From: a virus
Reading direction: 5' to 3' (one strand)
Length of the DNA: 23,326 bases
IMG/VR virus record: IMGVR_UViG_3300028027_000246
Coordinates: 1-23,326 of that record
Position 1 is the first letter of the stretch. Every line of letters starts with the position of its first letter. Below the pieces are notes generated by a model. It saw nothing but the letters and a program-made list of their open reading frames with translations. It did no database searches and was not told the origin of the DNA. This document shows, one piece after another, positions 1 through 6,302 of this stretch. Made by a program: the position numbers and the translations under genes.

Positions 1-55
1 TAAAAATCTTCTTTATATTATCGTCAATGCTTTTTTTATTGAATACTACTTTCAT
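1..55 (-). CDS. 5' end of an unidentified gene, cut by the window edge
   Basis: An ATG on the minus strand at 53-55 opens a frame that stays open to the window edge and would begin MKVVFNKKSIDDNIKKIF. It lies five bases after the stop of the 61-897 gene and is preceded by an A-rich leader, as for the other genes here. With only 18 residues visible no family can be named. The position suggests a further structural gene in the same leftward operon. Confidence 0.6.
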   Translation of the reverse strand, partial: MKVVFNKKSIDDNIKKIF

Positions 56-60
56 TGTTT

Positions 61-897
61 TTATTTCTTAGCATCATCCGCAGAGTCATTCTGTACATCA
101 GCTATTTGCTTTTCCTCTACCATTAATTCTTTAGTCATAAACTCTAATACTATTAATCTAGCCATGTGAGCAGATACAGGATAGTTATCATCTTCTGTCA
201 TTGGAGCTTGGAAATTAGTATAATTAACTTCTGCCGTTCCTGTAAATGTGGTTACTCCTAATACTCCTGTAAATGTTTGACCGTTAATATAAACTACTGA
301 GTTATAGGTTACTGATGGTCCATTTACCGTATAAGATACGCCGGGCTTAATACTTCCTGATAAAACAGGTAAAGTATTTTTAACAGTTAATCCTTCAGTA
401 GTTTCGGGAACACCCATAAATCTTAAAAACTTAGTATTATTATTAACATAACCGTACTGACCAAATCTTGAATAATAATTAAACAAAGACCTAACATGTC
501 CGCTTGGTATCATTCTCCATCTTTCTAATGGGTAGTAAGTATATTGTTTTGAACCACAAGCAGATATAACTTTTAACCCCAAATCTAAATTTCCTTCTCC
601 TAAAGCCGTTAAATTCATTATAGGAACAGGTAGCTTAAACTTCATTATATCACAAGAACAATGAGTTATATTAGGGTCATCTGCGAAATTAACAGGGTAT
701 AATGGCAATGTTCCAAAGTCAACTAGCCAGTTTTGGTCTATTACTCCCGTATAGTTATATTCTTCAATTATCTTAGCGACTCTTATTTGTTCTATCTTAA
801 ATCCTATATATGTTTCATCTAATCGGCTATCATCAGTTCTTCCGAAGCGTGTTGCTAATATAAAAATATCATCTATGATTTGTCTTTTAGTAGGCAT
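61..897 (-). CDS. Head-tail connector-like virion protein
   Basis: A 278-aa protein with no signal peptide or membrane segment. Residues 1-60 are helical and contain a TDDSRLDE stretch and an IDQNWLVDFG stretch. This pattern recalls the N-terminal part of connector or adaptor proteins of Bacteroidota phages (recalled similarity, not searched). Residues about 183-224 form a beta-rich module with a YNSVVYINGQTFTGV core. A similar module occurs in the 271-aa protein at 10755-11570, and in both it is followed by a proline, a histidine and a C-terminal helix. The gene has its own leader with a TACATTTG element at 918-925. It stands apart from the rest of the head genes, separated from them by the lysis cassette and two opposed genes. 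The alternative is a baseplate or tail component. Confidence 0.55.
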   Translation of the reverse strand: MPTKRQIIDDIFILATRFGRTDDSRLDETYIGFKIEQIRVAKIIEEYNYTGVIDQNWLVDFGTLPLYPVNFADDPNITHCSCDIMKFKLPVPIMNLTALGEGNLDLGLKVISACGSKQYTYYPLERWRMIPSGHVRSLFNYYSRFGQYGYVNNNTKFLRFMGVPETTEGLTVKNTLPVLSGSIKPGVSYTVNGPSVTYNSVVYINGQTFTGVLGVTTFTGTAEVNYTNFQAPMTEDDNYPVSAHMARLIVLEFMTKELMVEEKQIADVQNDSADDAKK

Positions 898-917
898 GGC
901 AAGTTATTATATCTTAA

Positions 918-925
918 CAAATGTA
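918..925 (-). promoter_or_regulatory. Putative promoter -7 element (TACATTTG) for the 61-897 gene
   Basis: The minus strand reads TACATTTG, matching the Bacteroidota -7 consensus TAnnTTTG, 20 bases upstream of the ATG at 897. The 14 bases TTTTATTACATTTG are identical to those in the leader of the 373-aa gene (12798-12811). A TTG lies about 25 bases further upstream, longer than the usual -33 spacing, so only the -7 element is well supported. Confidence 0.5.
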
Positions 926-969
926 ATAAAAAAAGAGCTATATATAAATACAATATTCAATTAATTATA

Positions 970-991
970 TTACAAGCTTGTCATATTTTTA
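970..991 (+). repeat. 22-bp dispersed motif, copy 1, with a 10-bp palindrome
   Basis: The sequence reads TTACAAGCTTGTCAT followed by ATTTTTA, and ACAAGCTTGT (972-981) is a perfect palindrome. Near-identical copies occur at 22874-22895 (plus, one mismatch) and 12820-12842 (minus). This copy sits between the divergent 61-897 and 1071-2069 genes, so it could be an operator controlling one or both. It is followed at 991-1008 by a second inverted repeat, AATATTA-TTAT-TAATATT. Confidence 0.5.
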
Positions 992-1058
992 ATATTATTA
1001 TTAATATTACAAACTGTTAATAAATTGTGAGTTACGTTAATCACTATAAACAATTTAG

Positions 1059-1066
1059 TATTTTTG
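1059..1066 (+). promoter_or_regulatory. Putative -7 element (TATTTTTG) abutting the metallophosphoesterase start
   Basis: TATTTTTG matches TAnnTTTG and ends four bases before the ATG at 1071. If used, transcription would begin at or within a few bases of the ATG, giving a leaderless or nearly leaderless mRNA. No -33 TTTG is seen at normal spacing; the nearest TTG is at 1025-1027. Confidence 0.4.
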
Positions 1067-1070
1067 TGAT

Positions 1071-2069
1071 ATGGCAAGTAAACCAACTTTAAAGAATAAG
1101 ATAGTTAGGGAGTATATCAAAAAGTTTCCTAATACTTCAAACGCTGCATTATCTCGTAAGATATTAAAAGAACATCCATTGCAATTTGCTAACGCGGAAA
1201 GCATAAGGTCTTTAGTTAGGACTATTACAGGAAACAATGGAGTTTTAAGTAAAAAAAATATTACTGATAAAAGTTTATATAGACCAGCAAAAACATCAAC
1301 TGATTATTTGCTTCCTGAAAGTTACGCAAATGATTTTACTCCATACGAAATAAAACAATCTCGTATATTAATCATAAACGATTTACACTTTCCTTATCAG
1401 GACAATAAAGCTATTACTTTAGCACTTGACTATGGTAAAGAGAAGAAAATAGATTGTATATTAATCAATGGAGATTTGATTGATTTCGCAAATATCAGCC
1501 GCCATGAATCCGATTGGAGGATGAGAAGTGTAGCTGAAGAGTTTGAGGCAGTTAGAGTGTTTTTAAAGTCTTTACGTTTAAATTTCCCTAAAACAAAGAT
1601 AGTCTTTAAACATGGGAACCACGATGAGCGTTGGGAGAAGTTCTTGTACGCAAAAGCTCCTGAAATATTTGATGTAAATGATTTTCAATTAGAAGTATTA
1701 TTAAGATTAGGAGAATTAAAGATAGATACCGTTAAAGATAAACGACCTATTAAGCTTGGTAAGTTGACAGCTCTACATGGACACGAACTTGCAGGTGGGG
1801 CAGGTGGAGTTAATCCTGCGCGCTCTACATTCTTAAAAACATTATCTAATGTTATTGTCGGTCACTACCATAAAACATCTTCTAACACAGAAACAACTAT
1901 GGATGGAGATGTTGTTGCTGTTAATTCAGTCGGTTGTTTATGCGGATTAAATCCGTTGTATATGCCCATAAACAAGCACAATTTGGGTTTCGCGTATTGC
2001 GAATTGAATATAAAAACAGGAGAATACTTTTTAGAGAATAAGAAAATAGTAAAAAATAAAATTTACTAG
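1071..2069 (+). CDS. Calcineurin-like metallophosphoesterase with N-terminal helical domain
   Basis: A 332-aa predicted dimetal phosphoesterase. The family motifs occur in order: D104-L-H106 (NDLHFPYQD), NGDLID with D135, GNHDER at 182-187, HGHE at 236-239 and GHYHK at 264-268. All metal-ligand positions appear present, so the enzyme should be active. Residues 1-60, with SRKILKEHP and SIRSLVR, look like a small helical, possibly DNA-binding domain of the kind seen fused to other phage phosphoesterases (recalled). The substrate cannot be read from sequence; protein phosphatase, nucleotide or nucleic-acid phosphoesterase are all possible. The gene is on the plus strand, opposed to the late genes around it. 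A TATTTTTG element lies four bases before the ATG, and the next gene starts one base after its stop. Confidence 0.88.
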   Translation: MASKPTLKNKIVREYIKKFPNTSNAALSRKILKEHPLQFANAESIRSLVRTITGNNGVLSKKNITDKSLYRPAKTSTDYLLPESYANDFTPYEIKQSRILIINDLHFPYQDNKAITLALDYGKEKKIDCILINGDLIDFANISRHESDWRMRSVAEEFEAVRVFLKSLRLNFPKTKIVFKHGNHDERWEKFLYAKAPEIFDVNDFQLEVLLRLGELKIDTVKDKRPIKLGKLTALHGHELAGGAGGVNPARSTFLKTLSNVIVGHYHKTSSNTETTMDGDVVAVNSVGCLCGLNPLYMPINKHNLGFAYCELNIKTGEYFLENKKIVKNKIY

Positions 2070-2070
2070 T

Positions 2071-2412
2071 ATGGACGAATTAAAATGGTTTAAAATAGAA
2101 GTAATATATCCTTTAAATAACGCATTAGGAGGCAATGAAGAGCCTGATGAGATTGACCTTATAAGAATGAGGTCGGAAGGATTGGTTGATGATTATGAGA
2201 TTGATATAGCTATATTTAACCTATCTAACAATACTATAAGTCAATTAAATCCAAAGTGTTTTGTTCCTAGAGGAAAAACAAACAAGAAGTATTATACGGA
2301 AATAGTGTTTGAGAATGGAGATTTTGTATTTGCTTTAGGTAAGCCTGAACATGTTTATAGTAAAGTAAATGAGTATCTTTTAACTCTACCTACGTCAAAG
2401 AAAGAAAATTAA
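2071..2412 (+). CDS. Unknown 113-aa protein, cotranscribed with the metallophosphoesterase
   Basis: I do not recognise this protein. It is soluble, mixed alpha/beta and acidic in its first half (EEPDEIDLIRMR), with no signal peptide or membrane segment. It starts one base after the stop of the phosphoesterase gene, so the two should form a two-gene plus-strand unit. Its stop lies only three bases from the stop of the convergent 52-aa gene, with no visible terminator between them, so opposing transcripts would run into each other. A partner or regulator of the phosphoesterase is possible from position only. Confidence 0.7.
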   Translation: MDELKWFKIEVIYPLNNALGGNEEPDEIDLIRMRSEGLVDDYEIDIAIFNLSNNTISQLNPKCFVPRGKTNKKYYTEIVFENGDFVFALGKPEHVYSKVNEYLLTLPTSKKEN

Positions 2413-2415
2413 GAG

Positions 2416-2574
2416 CTATTCGCTTTCTTTTCCCGAATAATGTAAAAGCAGCTTTAGGTCTTTTTTAAGCTTTTCTAATTCTTCTTTTTTAGCTTCTGCC
2501 TTTTTTAAACTATCGTTGTATTCAACGTAAGTTTCTATTATTTTTTGTTTTATTTTTTCTATTTTATCTTCCAT
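2416..2574 (-). CDS. Small 52-aa charged coiled-coil protein
   Basis: This short frame begins MEDKIEKIKQK and ends HYSGKESE. It is almost entirely charged heptad-like helix, rich in Lys and Glu. Its ATG overlaps the stop of the spanin-like gene by one base (TAATG), the same coupling seen at several other junctions here, which supports it as a real last gene of the lysis cassette. It has no signal sequence or membrane segment. The function is unknown. Confidence 0.65.
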   Translation of the reverse strand: MEDKIEKIKQKIIETYVEYNDSLKKAEAKKEELEKLKKDLKLLLHYSGKESE

Positions 2575-3131
2575 TATTTCAACAGTAATCCTGCCCCTAC
2601 ATTTAAAGACTCAACTACTATTGCTCCTGCTGCAAACCCATGTTTAAATCCTTTCCAATACTTCTTTTTACTTTTAGTTAAAGAGTCTATTATAGCATCT
2701 TTTTTTACTATAACATTATCTCTATTGTAAAGCATATCTGATTTATCTTTATTTATATCAACCAGATTTTTATTTAATGTTTTTAAAGTACTAATCTCGA
2801 TACTATCTACCTCTATTACACTGTCACATATTTGTACAAATTTATACATGAGAACAGTGTCATGTATATTTATTGTCTTTTTTTGAACATGATAAATATG
2901 TAATATCTTTTCTCTAACTGTATCTAATCCTAATACAACTTTATTTAAACTATCTGTTATAACGTCCTTCTTAATAACTTCCTTGCTCAAACTGTCATAT
3001 CTTGAGTTTAAGCCATCTATATTATCTACAGGCTTAGTTACCTCACATTTAAGTAAAATCATCATAGCCATTACTACAATGACAAATAAATACACTCTAA
3101 TTGCAACATAGTTCCTATTTGTTTGATTCAT
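2574..3131 (-). CDS. Spanin-like membrane protein with coiled coil and hydrophobic C-terminus
   Basis: A 185-aa protein. Residues about 9-28 form an N-terminal membrane segment ending in LLKC. The middle (about 35-155) is polar and heptad-like (SLSKEVIKKD, KNLVDINKDKS). The C-terminus, after KKKYWKGFKHG, is a glycine/alanine-rich hydrophobic stretch. It lies just after the holin candidate, overlapping it by 17 bases, and near the endolysin, which fits a role in outer-membrane disruption. The residue before the cysteine is Lys, so this is not a good lipobox; an N-in inner-membrane spanin (Rz-like) is the simplest reading. The family assignment is inferred from context and topology only. Confidence 0.6.
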   Translation of the reverse strand: MNQTNRNYVAIRVYLFVIVVMAMMILLKCEVTKPVDNIDGLNSRYDSLSKEVIKKDVITDSLNKVVLGLDTVREKILHIYHVQKKTINIHDTVLMYKFVQICDSVIEVDSIEISTLKTLNKNLVDINKDKSDMLYNRDNVIVKKDAIIDSLTKSKKKYWKGFKHGFAAGAIVVESLNVGAGLLLK

Positions 3132-3348
3132 CTGCTGAAAAGAAGTTAGTTAAGAATTTACCTATAATGCCTACAAATAAAGTTACTCCTATGATTACTT
3201 TTAATTCTTTAGGAGAATATACATCTTTTAAGCTATCGTAAGCTATTAATCCTCCGCCGCCTATTAGGGCAGCACAAGCTAATAAAGCATCTCCAAATTT
3301 TCTTATTTTAACAGGAGTTGGTTTGTAATAATTTTTTAATGATTTCAT
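3115..3348 (-). CDS. Holin candidate, 77 aa, two membrane segments
   Basis: A small protein with a basic N-terminus (KNYYKPTPVKIRKFGD) and two predicted membrane segments, about residues 19-38 (ALLACAALIGGGGLIAY) and 50-68 (VIIGVTLFVGIIGKFLTNFF), followed by a short polar tail. Size, topology and position directly downstream of the endolysin and its small partner fit a class II-type holin that would release the endolysin to the periplasm. Its ATG overlaps the stop of the 39-aa gene (ATGA), and its end overlaps the spanin-like gene. A second membrane protein at 4155-4553 is a competing holin candidate. Confidence 0.65.
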   Translation of the reverse strand: MKSLKNYYKPTPVKIRKFGDALLACAALIGGGGLIAYDSLKDVYSPKELKVIIGVTLFVGIIGKFLTNFFSADESNK

Positions 3349-3464
3349 CTTCCTTGAGATTTATAAGGTTTAGTACTTTTATGTTTATTAGGATGTTTCG
3401 TAGCCTTTCCTTTTGATTTTGCTTTCTTTACTAGAACACTAGTAGACGATTCTTTCTTTGCCAT
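3345..3464 (-). CDS. Tiny basic protein (39 aa) between endolysin and holin
   Basis: This short frame begins MAKKESSTSVLVKKAKSKGK and ends KPYKSQGR. It is strongly basic, rich in Lys, Ser and Thr, and probably disordered. Both junctions are tight overlaps: its ATG shares one base with the endolysin stop (TAATG) and its stop overlaps the holin ATG (ATGA). Such double coupling is strong evidence that it is translated. Similar short lysine-rich proteins ending in a QGR-like tail seem to recur in Bacteroidota phages (recalled, unverified). The function is unknown; a nucleic-acid-binding or lysis-timing role is speculation. Confidence 0.7.
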   Translation of the reverse strand: MAKKESSTSVLVKKAKSKGKATKHPNKHKSTKPYKSQGR

Positions 3465-4153
3465 TATAGTGATTTAATTAATTCAATTAACTTAGGATGA
3501 GGATACATATCTGATTTATCTGCTCTTAAATTAGTATGAGTCCATAAGCCAGGATAACCTTTTGTTGCAGCTTGATTAAGCTCGAAGCAATCATCATTAT
3601 CTAAAAACTCTTGCAATCCCTTTTTAAGATTAATCTTTGGATGTCTTTTGGCAATATCTATTAACAATAATCTTAAACTTTCTATTTGCTTATCTGTGTA
3701 AGAATGATAATAAATATATCCTTTAAATGGTTTAGCTAAAGTAGTTACTTGTTCTTTAGGAACTATACTTTTTACATAGTTATAAAAGTTACCATCTTTG
3801 CCTTTAATTAAAGGACCATAGTTACAAACTTCAATAGCTACAGACTTCTTATTAAGTATAGAGTTGTTAGCAGTCTTGCTTCCGATATGATGAGCCCAAT
3901 ATTTGTCATCAAAACAACATACTACTACTCCGTCCCATGCAACATCTTTAACATCTCTAGTTGAAATTCCACCAACTATATAAGAAGTTGCAACCTTTAA
4001 AGATAAACCTGCTTTATTCTTGTCGTGTTCCCAACAAGCAACTGTCCAATCTGCCCTATGGCTTCCTGCGGTATGATGAATAACAATAGTATCTTTTTCA
4101 AATATTTCTTGATAATATTCATCTTTTTCTAATGGTATTTTTTTGATTTCCAT
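3464..4153 (-). CDS. Endolysin: N-acetylmuramoyl-L-alanine amidase (Amidase_2 fold)
   Basis: A 229-aa predicted zinc amidase that would cut the lactyl-amide bond between muramic acid and the stem peptide. The family signature IVIHHTAG lies at 23-30 (zinc ligand H26). WAHHIG (86-91) and SVAIEVCNYG (104-113) follow. The C-terminal THTNLRADKSDMYP (205-218) holds the second histidine (H206), the catalytic-type K213 and D215 as third ligand, the arrangement of T7 lysozyme and PGRP-like amidases, with Asp in place of Cys. There is no N-terminal signal peptide, so export depends on a holin, in keeping with the neighbouring holin candidate. There is no separate cell-wall-binding domain, as is common for phages of Gram-negative hosts. 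Confidence 0.9.
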   Translation of the reverse strand: MEIKKIPLEKDEYYQEIFEKDTIVIHHTAGSHRADWTVACWEHDKNKAGLSLKVATSYIVGGISTRDVKDVAWDGVVVCCFDDKYWAHHIGSKTANNSILNKKSVAIEVCNYGPLIKGKDGNFYNYVKSIVPKEQVTTLAKPFKGYIYYHSYTDKQIESLRLLLIDIAKRHPKINLKKGLQEFLDNDDCFELNQAATKGYPGLWTHTNLRADKSDMYPHPKLIELIKSL

Positions 4154-4154
4154 A

Positions 4155-4553
4155 TTATATGTTTTTGGCTTTTAAATAACCTGTTAGTTCAGCTAAATTA
4201 TTACTAATGTTTTGCTGCATTTTCTCTACAGTGTCTAACTTGTTCCATAACTTATTATGAGCTACTTCTTGTTCACTTTTAATTTCAGTTATTTTACTGT
4301 AAATTAAGTTCTCTTTTTTTTCTACTGTGTCCATGATATATTCAACTGTTGCTTTTTTAGTATTTTTAGAATGTAAAAATTTCTCATTTACAACTTTTTT
4401 AAAGTCATCTAATTCATCATTAACTTCAGATATTTTGATGTTAGCTTTTTCTGAACTTGATTTTATAACATAAATAAAACTAACTATAGAACCTAACCCT
4501 ATAATAATTGCTACTACGTCTTTTATTCCAAATATTAATTCTGAGGCATTCAT
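4155..4553 (-). CDS. Membrane-anchored coiled-coil protein upstream of endolysin
   Basis: A 132-aa protein with one hydrophobic N-terminal segment (about residues 13-30, VVAIIIGLGSIVSFIYVI). A long polar helical region with heptad-like spacing follows to the end (EVNDELDDFKKVVNEKF, KLWNKLDTVEKMQQN). It lies one base upstream of the endolysin gene, so the two should be cotranslated. The layout resembles small membrane coiled-coil proteins of phage lysis modules, either holin or holin accessory (XhlA-like in shape, not in recognised sequence). An inner-membrane spanin subunit is another possibility. Confidence 0.6.
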   Translation of the reverse strand: MNASELIFGIKDVVAIIIGLGSIVSFIYVIKSSSEKANIKISEVNDELDDFKKVVNEKFLHSKNTKKATVEYIMDTVEKKENLIYSKITEIKSEQEVAHNKLWNKLDTVEKMQQNISNNLAELTGYLKAKNI

Positions 4554-4568
4554 AGTTTTTAATTTCTT

Positions 4569-4772
4569 TTATTTTAAAGCAGCTATTAATTCGTAAATAT
4601 TGTTATAATTTATTTCGTTTACGCTTGTATTCGGATAGTCAAAGTAATATATGCCATATTCAGCTAAGGTTAAATGTAGTGCCAATTCATCTAATTTTTC
4701 AACACTAACTATTTTAGCGTTTTCAATATCTCGCCACGTTATCGTGTTATTTATTTTAATTAAATTTTCCAT
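4569..4772 (-). CDS. Unknown 67-aa protein
   Basis: A short soluble protein of unknown family, acidic and rich in Asn, Ile and Tyr (EYGIYYFDYPN). Its ATG overlaps the stop of the long fibre-like gene upstream (TAATG), which supports expression and coupling. It could be a chaperone or accessory of the preceding fibre protein, but this rests only on position. Confidence 0.6.
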   Translation of the reverse strand: MENLIKINNTITWRDIENAKIVSVEKLDELALHLTLAEYGIYYFDYPNTSVNEINYNNIYELIAALK

Positions 4773-6274
4773 TAAAATTTTTGAATTATTAGTGAACTCA
4801 TAACGGTACTATTACCAACTGCTGCATTTTGAAAAGCTGCAATCACATATTGATTAACACCCCAGTTAATGTTTAAATTTGATACACCTAAAGCACTTGT
4901 AACTGCTTCGCTTCCTGAAGAACTGCTTGATGCTAATAAAGTTTCCGTATTTGTTGCAGACTTAATATATAAACTACGTTCCATTGCAAAAAATATAGAT
5001 GCTGATGATTGACCGCCAATAAGTGTTGCACCTGTTAAAGTGTTTGTTGTATTAATGTAATAATAATTATTAGCCGTTCCCGTTGCCGTACTTCTAATCG
5101 CCCTATTTAATATTTTAATTACATCACCAGTTGTATAAGTATTAGCTGTTATTAAAATAGACTTCATTAAAGTAATAGCAGTTGTTCCTGTTAAAGCAGT
5201 GCTATCAGTAATGTCTTTTGATACAATTTGAATTGAGTTGCTAGGAGCCACATTTAAAGGTATAGGAACCAATGTCCTAACAGGAGCAGTTCCTCCAAAT
5301 TGAAAATTATAACTAGGGTCTGAACCGCCTGAAATTCTACTACCATAAAATTTTAAAACAATTCTATCAGTATTTACAAACATTCCATCATTCCACAATC
5401 CTGTTGCTGAAAATTCAGAATAACCTGTGTTTAATACAGGTAATGTATTATCGCTTGTTGTAATTAAGGTTTCAGTTCCAGCACTATCTCTTTTGTAAAC
5501 TTCAAAATAAAATTCAGCTTGACCGCTACCCGAAGTTCTTGTAATGTTACCAATAGTAGTAATATTAAATACACCTGGATTACCAATAATGATATTTGCT
5601 GATGTTACTAAACTAGATATTAATTGATTTGTAGTTGTTATAGCTCCTGTACTTACATCTACAGCAACTGAATTATAGCTAGGGTCTGTTATGCTGCTTA
5701 CTAATTTAAAGTATCCGCTAACATCACTTGACGCCGTTGTAGCATATAATATAAGGTTAGATGGTAAATCATTTAAAGATATAAAGTGAGATACTCCATC
5801 GTCTCCATCATTTATTAAATCAGAAGTCTTTGTTACGGCTAATGCTACAGTTTCTATTACTCTATCATAATTTAAAGTAGAATAGTATATTGACTTAATC
5901 TTAATTGAATAAATTAAAGCAACATTAGTGTCTGTATAAGTTTCTGATGATGTCCATGCTCCCGTAGTAGGATTAAGAGTTGCCGTTACTACAACCCCAC
6001 CTACCGTTTTAGGACTTTCATACGTTGGCTTATTCGAGCCATCAATTTTTGAAAGTATTGCATTACCCGATAAACCAAACTCGTCTGAGTTAATGGTTGA
6101 GTCTGTTGGGATTGTGAGGCTTCCGCTTGTTCCTGACACAATTTCATAATATGTAATTTTGTATTCATTGTTTTCTAAAGTTGTTACACGACCAGCTAAT
6201 GCAGGGTCAGAGCCTCCGCCTGATGAGGATTGACTGAATATTTTTCTAGGATTCTTTACTGCTGACTGTCCCAT
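4772..6274 (-). CDS. Fibre-like virion protein (500 aa) with N-terminal anchor peptide
   Basis: Residues 1-22 (SAVKNPRKIFS then a Ser/Gly stretch) resemble the first residues of the 80-aa protein at 8412-8654 and look like a virion-attachment peptide. A helical DPALAGRVTTLENN element follows, typical of trimeric fibre coiled coils. The rest is beta-rich, with Ser/Thr/Gly-rich repeats, an LINDGDDGVSHF element near residue 155 and two FGGTAP/GGSDPSYN-type loops. There are no enzymatic motifs. A role as tail fibre, baseplate or receptor-binding protein is likely from composition and its place between the head genes and the lysis cassette. The family is not firmly identified. Confidence 0.65.
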   Translation of the reverse strand: MGQSAVKNPRKIFSQSSSGGGSDPALAGRVTTLENNEYKITYYEIVSGTSGSLTIPTDSTINSDEFGLSGNAILSKIDGSNKPTYESPKTVGGVVVTATLNPTTGAWTSSETYTDTNVALIYSIKIKSIYYSTLNYDRVIETVALAVTKTSDLINDGDDGVSHFISLNDLPSNLILYATTASSDVSGYFKLVSSITDPSYNSVAVDVSTGAITTTNQLISSLVTSANIIIGNPGVFNITTIGNITRTSGSGQAEFYFEVYKRDSAGTETLITTSDNTLPVLNTGYSEFSATGLWNDGMFVNTDRIVLKFYGSRISGGSDPSYNFQFGGTAPVRTLVPIPLNVAPSNSIQIVSKDITDSTALTGTTAITLMKSILITANTYTTGDVIKILNRAIRSTATGTANNYYYINTTNTLTGATLIGGQSSASIFFAMERSLYIKSATNTETLLASSSSSGSEAVTSALGVSNLNINWGVNQYVIAAFQNAAVGNSTVMSSLIIQKF

Positions 6275-6302
6275 GTTTGTTATTGATATTAATTTAAAAT
6301 TT

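Noticed and set aside
2545-2730. Plus-strand frame that looks like a small membrane protein
   Set aside because: Phe-rich shadow of the spanin-like and 52-aa genes on the other strand; no leader.
2574-3131. Lipoprotein signal on the spanin-like protein
   Set aside because: The residue before the cysteine in LLKC is Lys, which does not fit a lipobox, so an uncleaved membrane segment is more likely.
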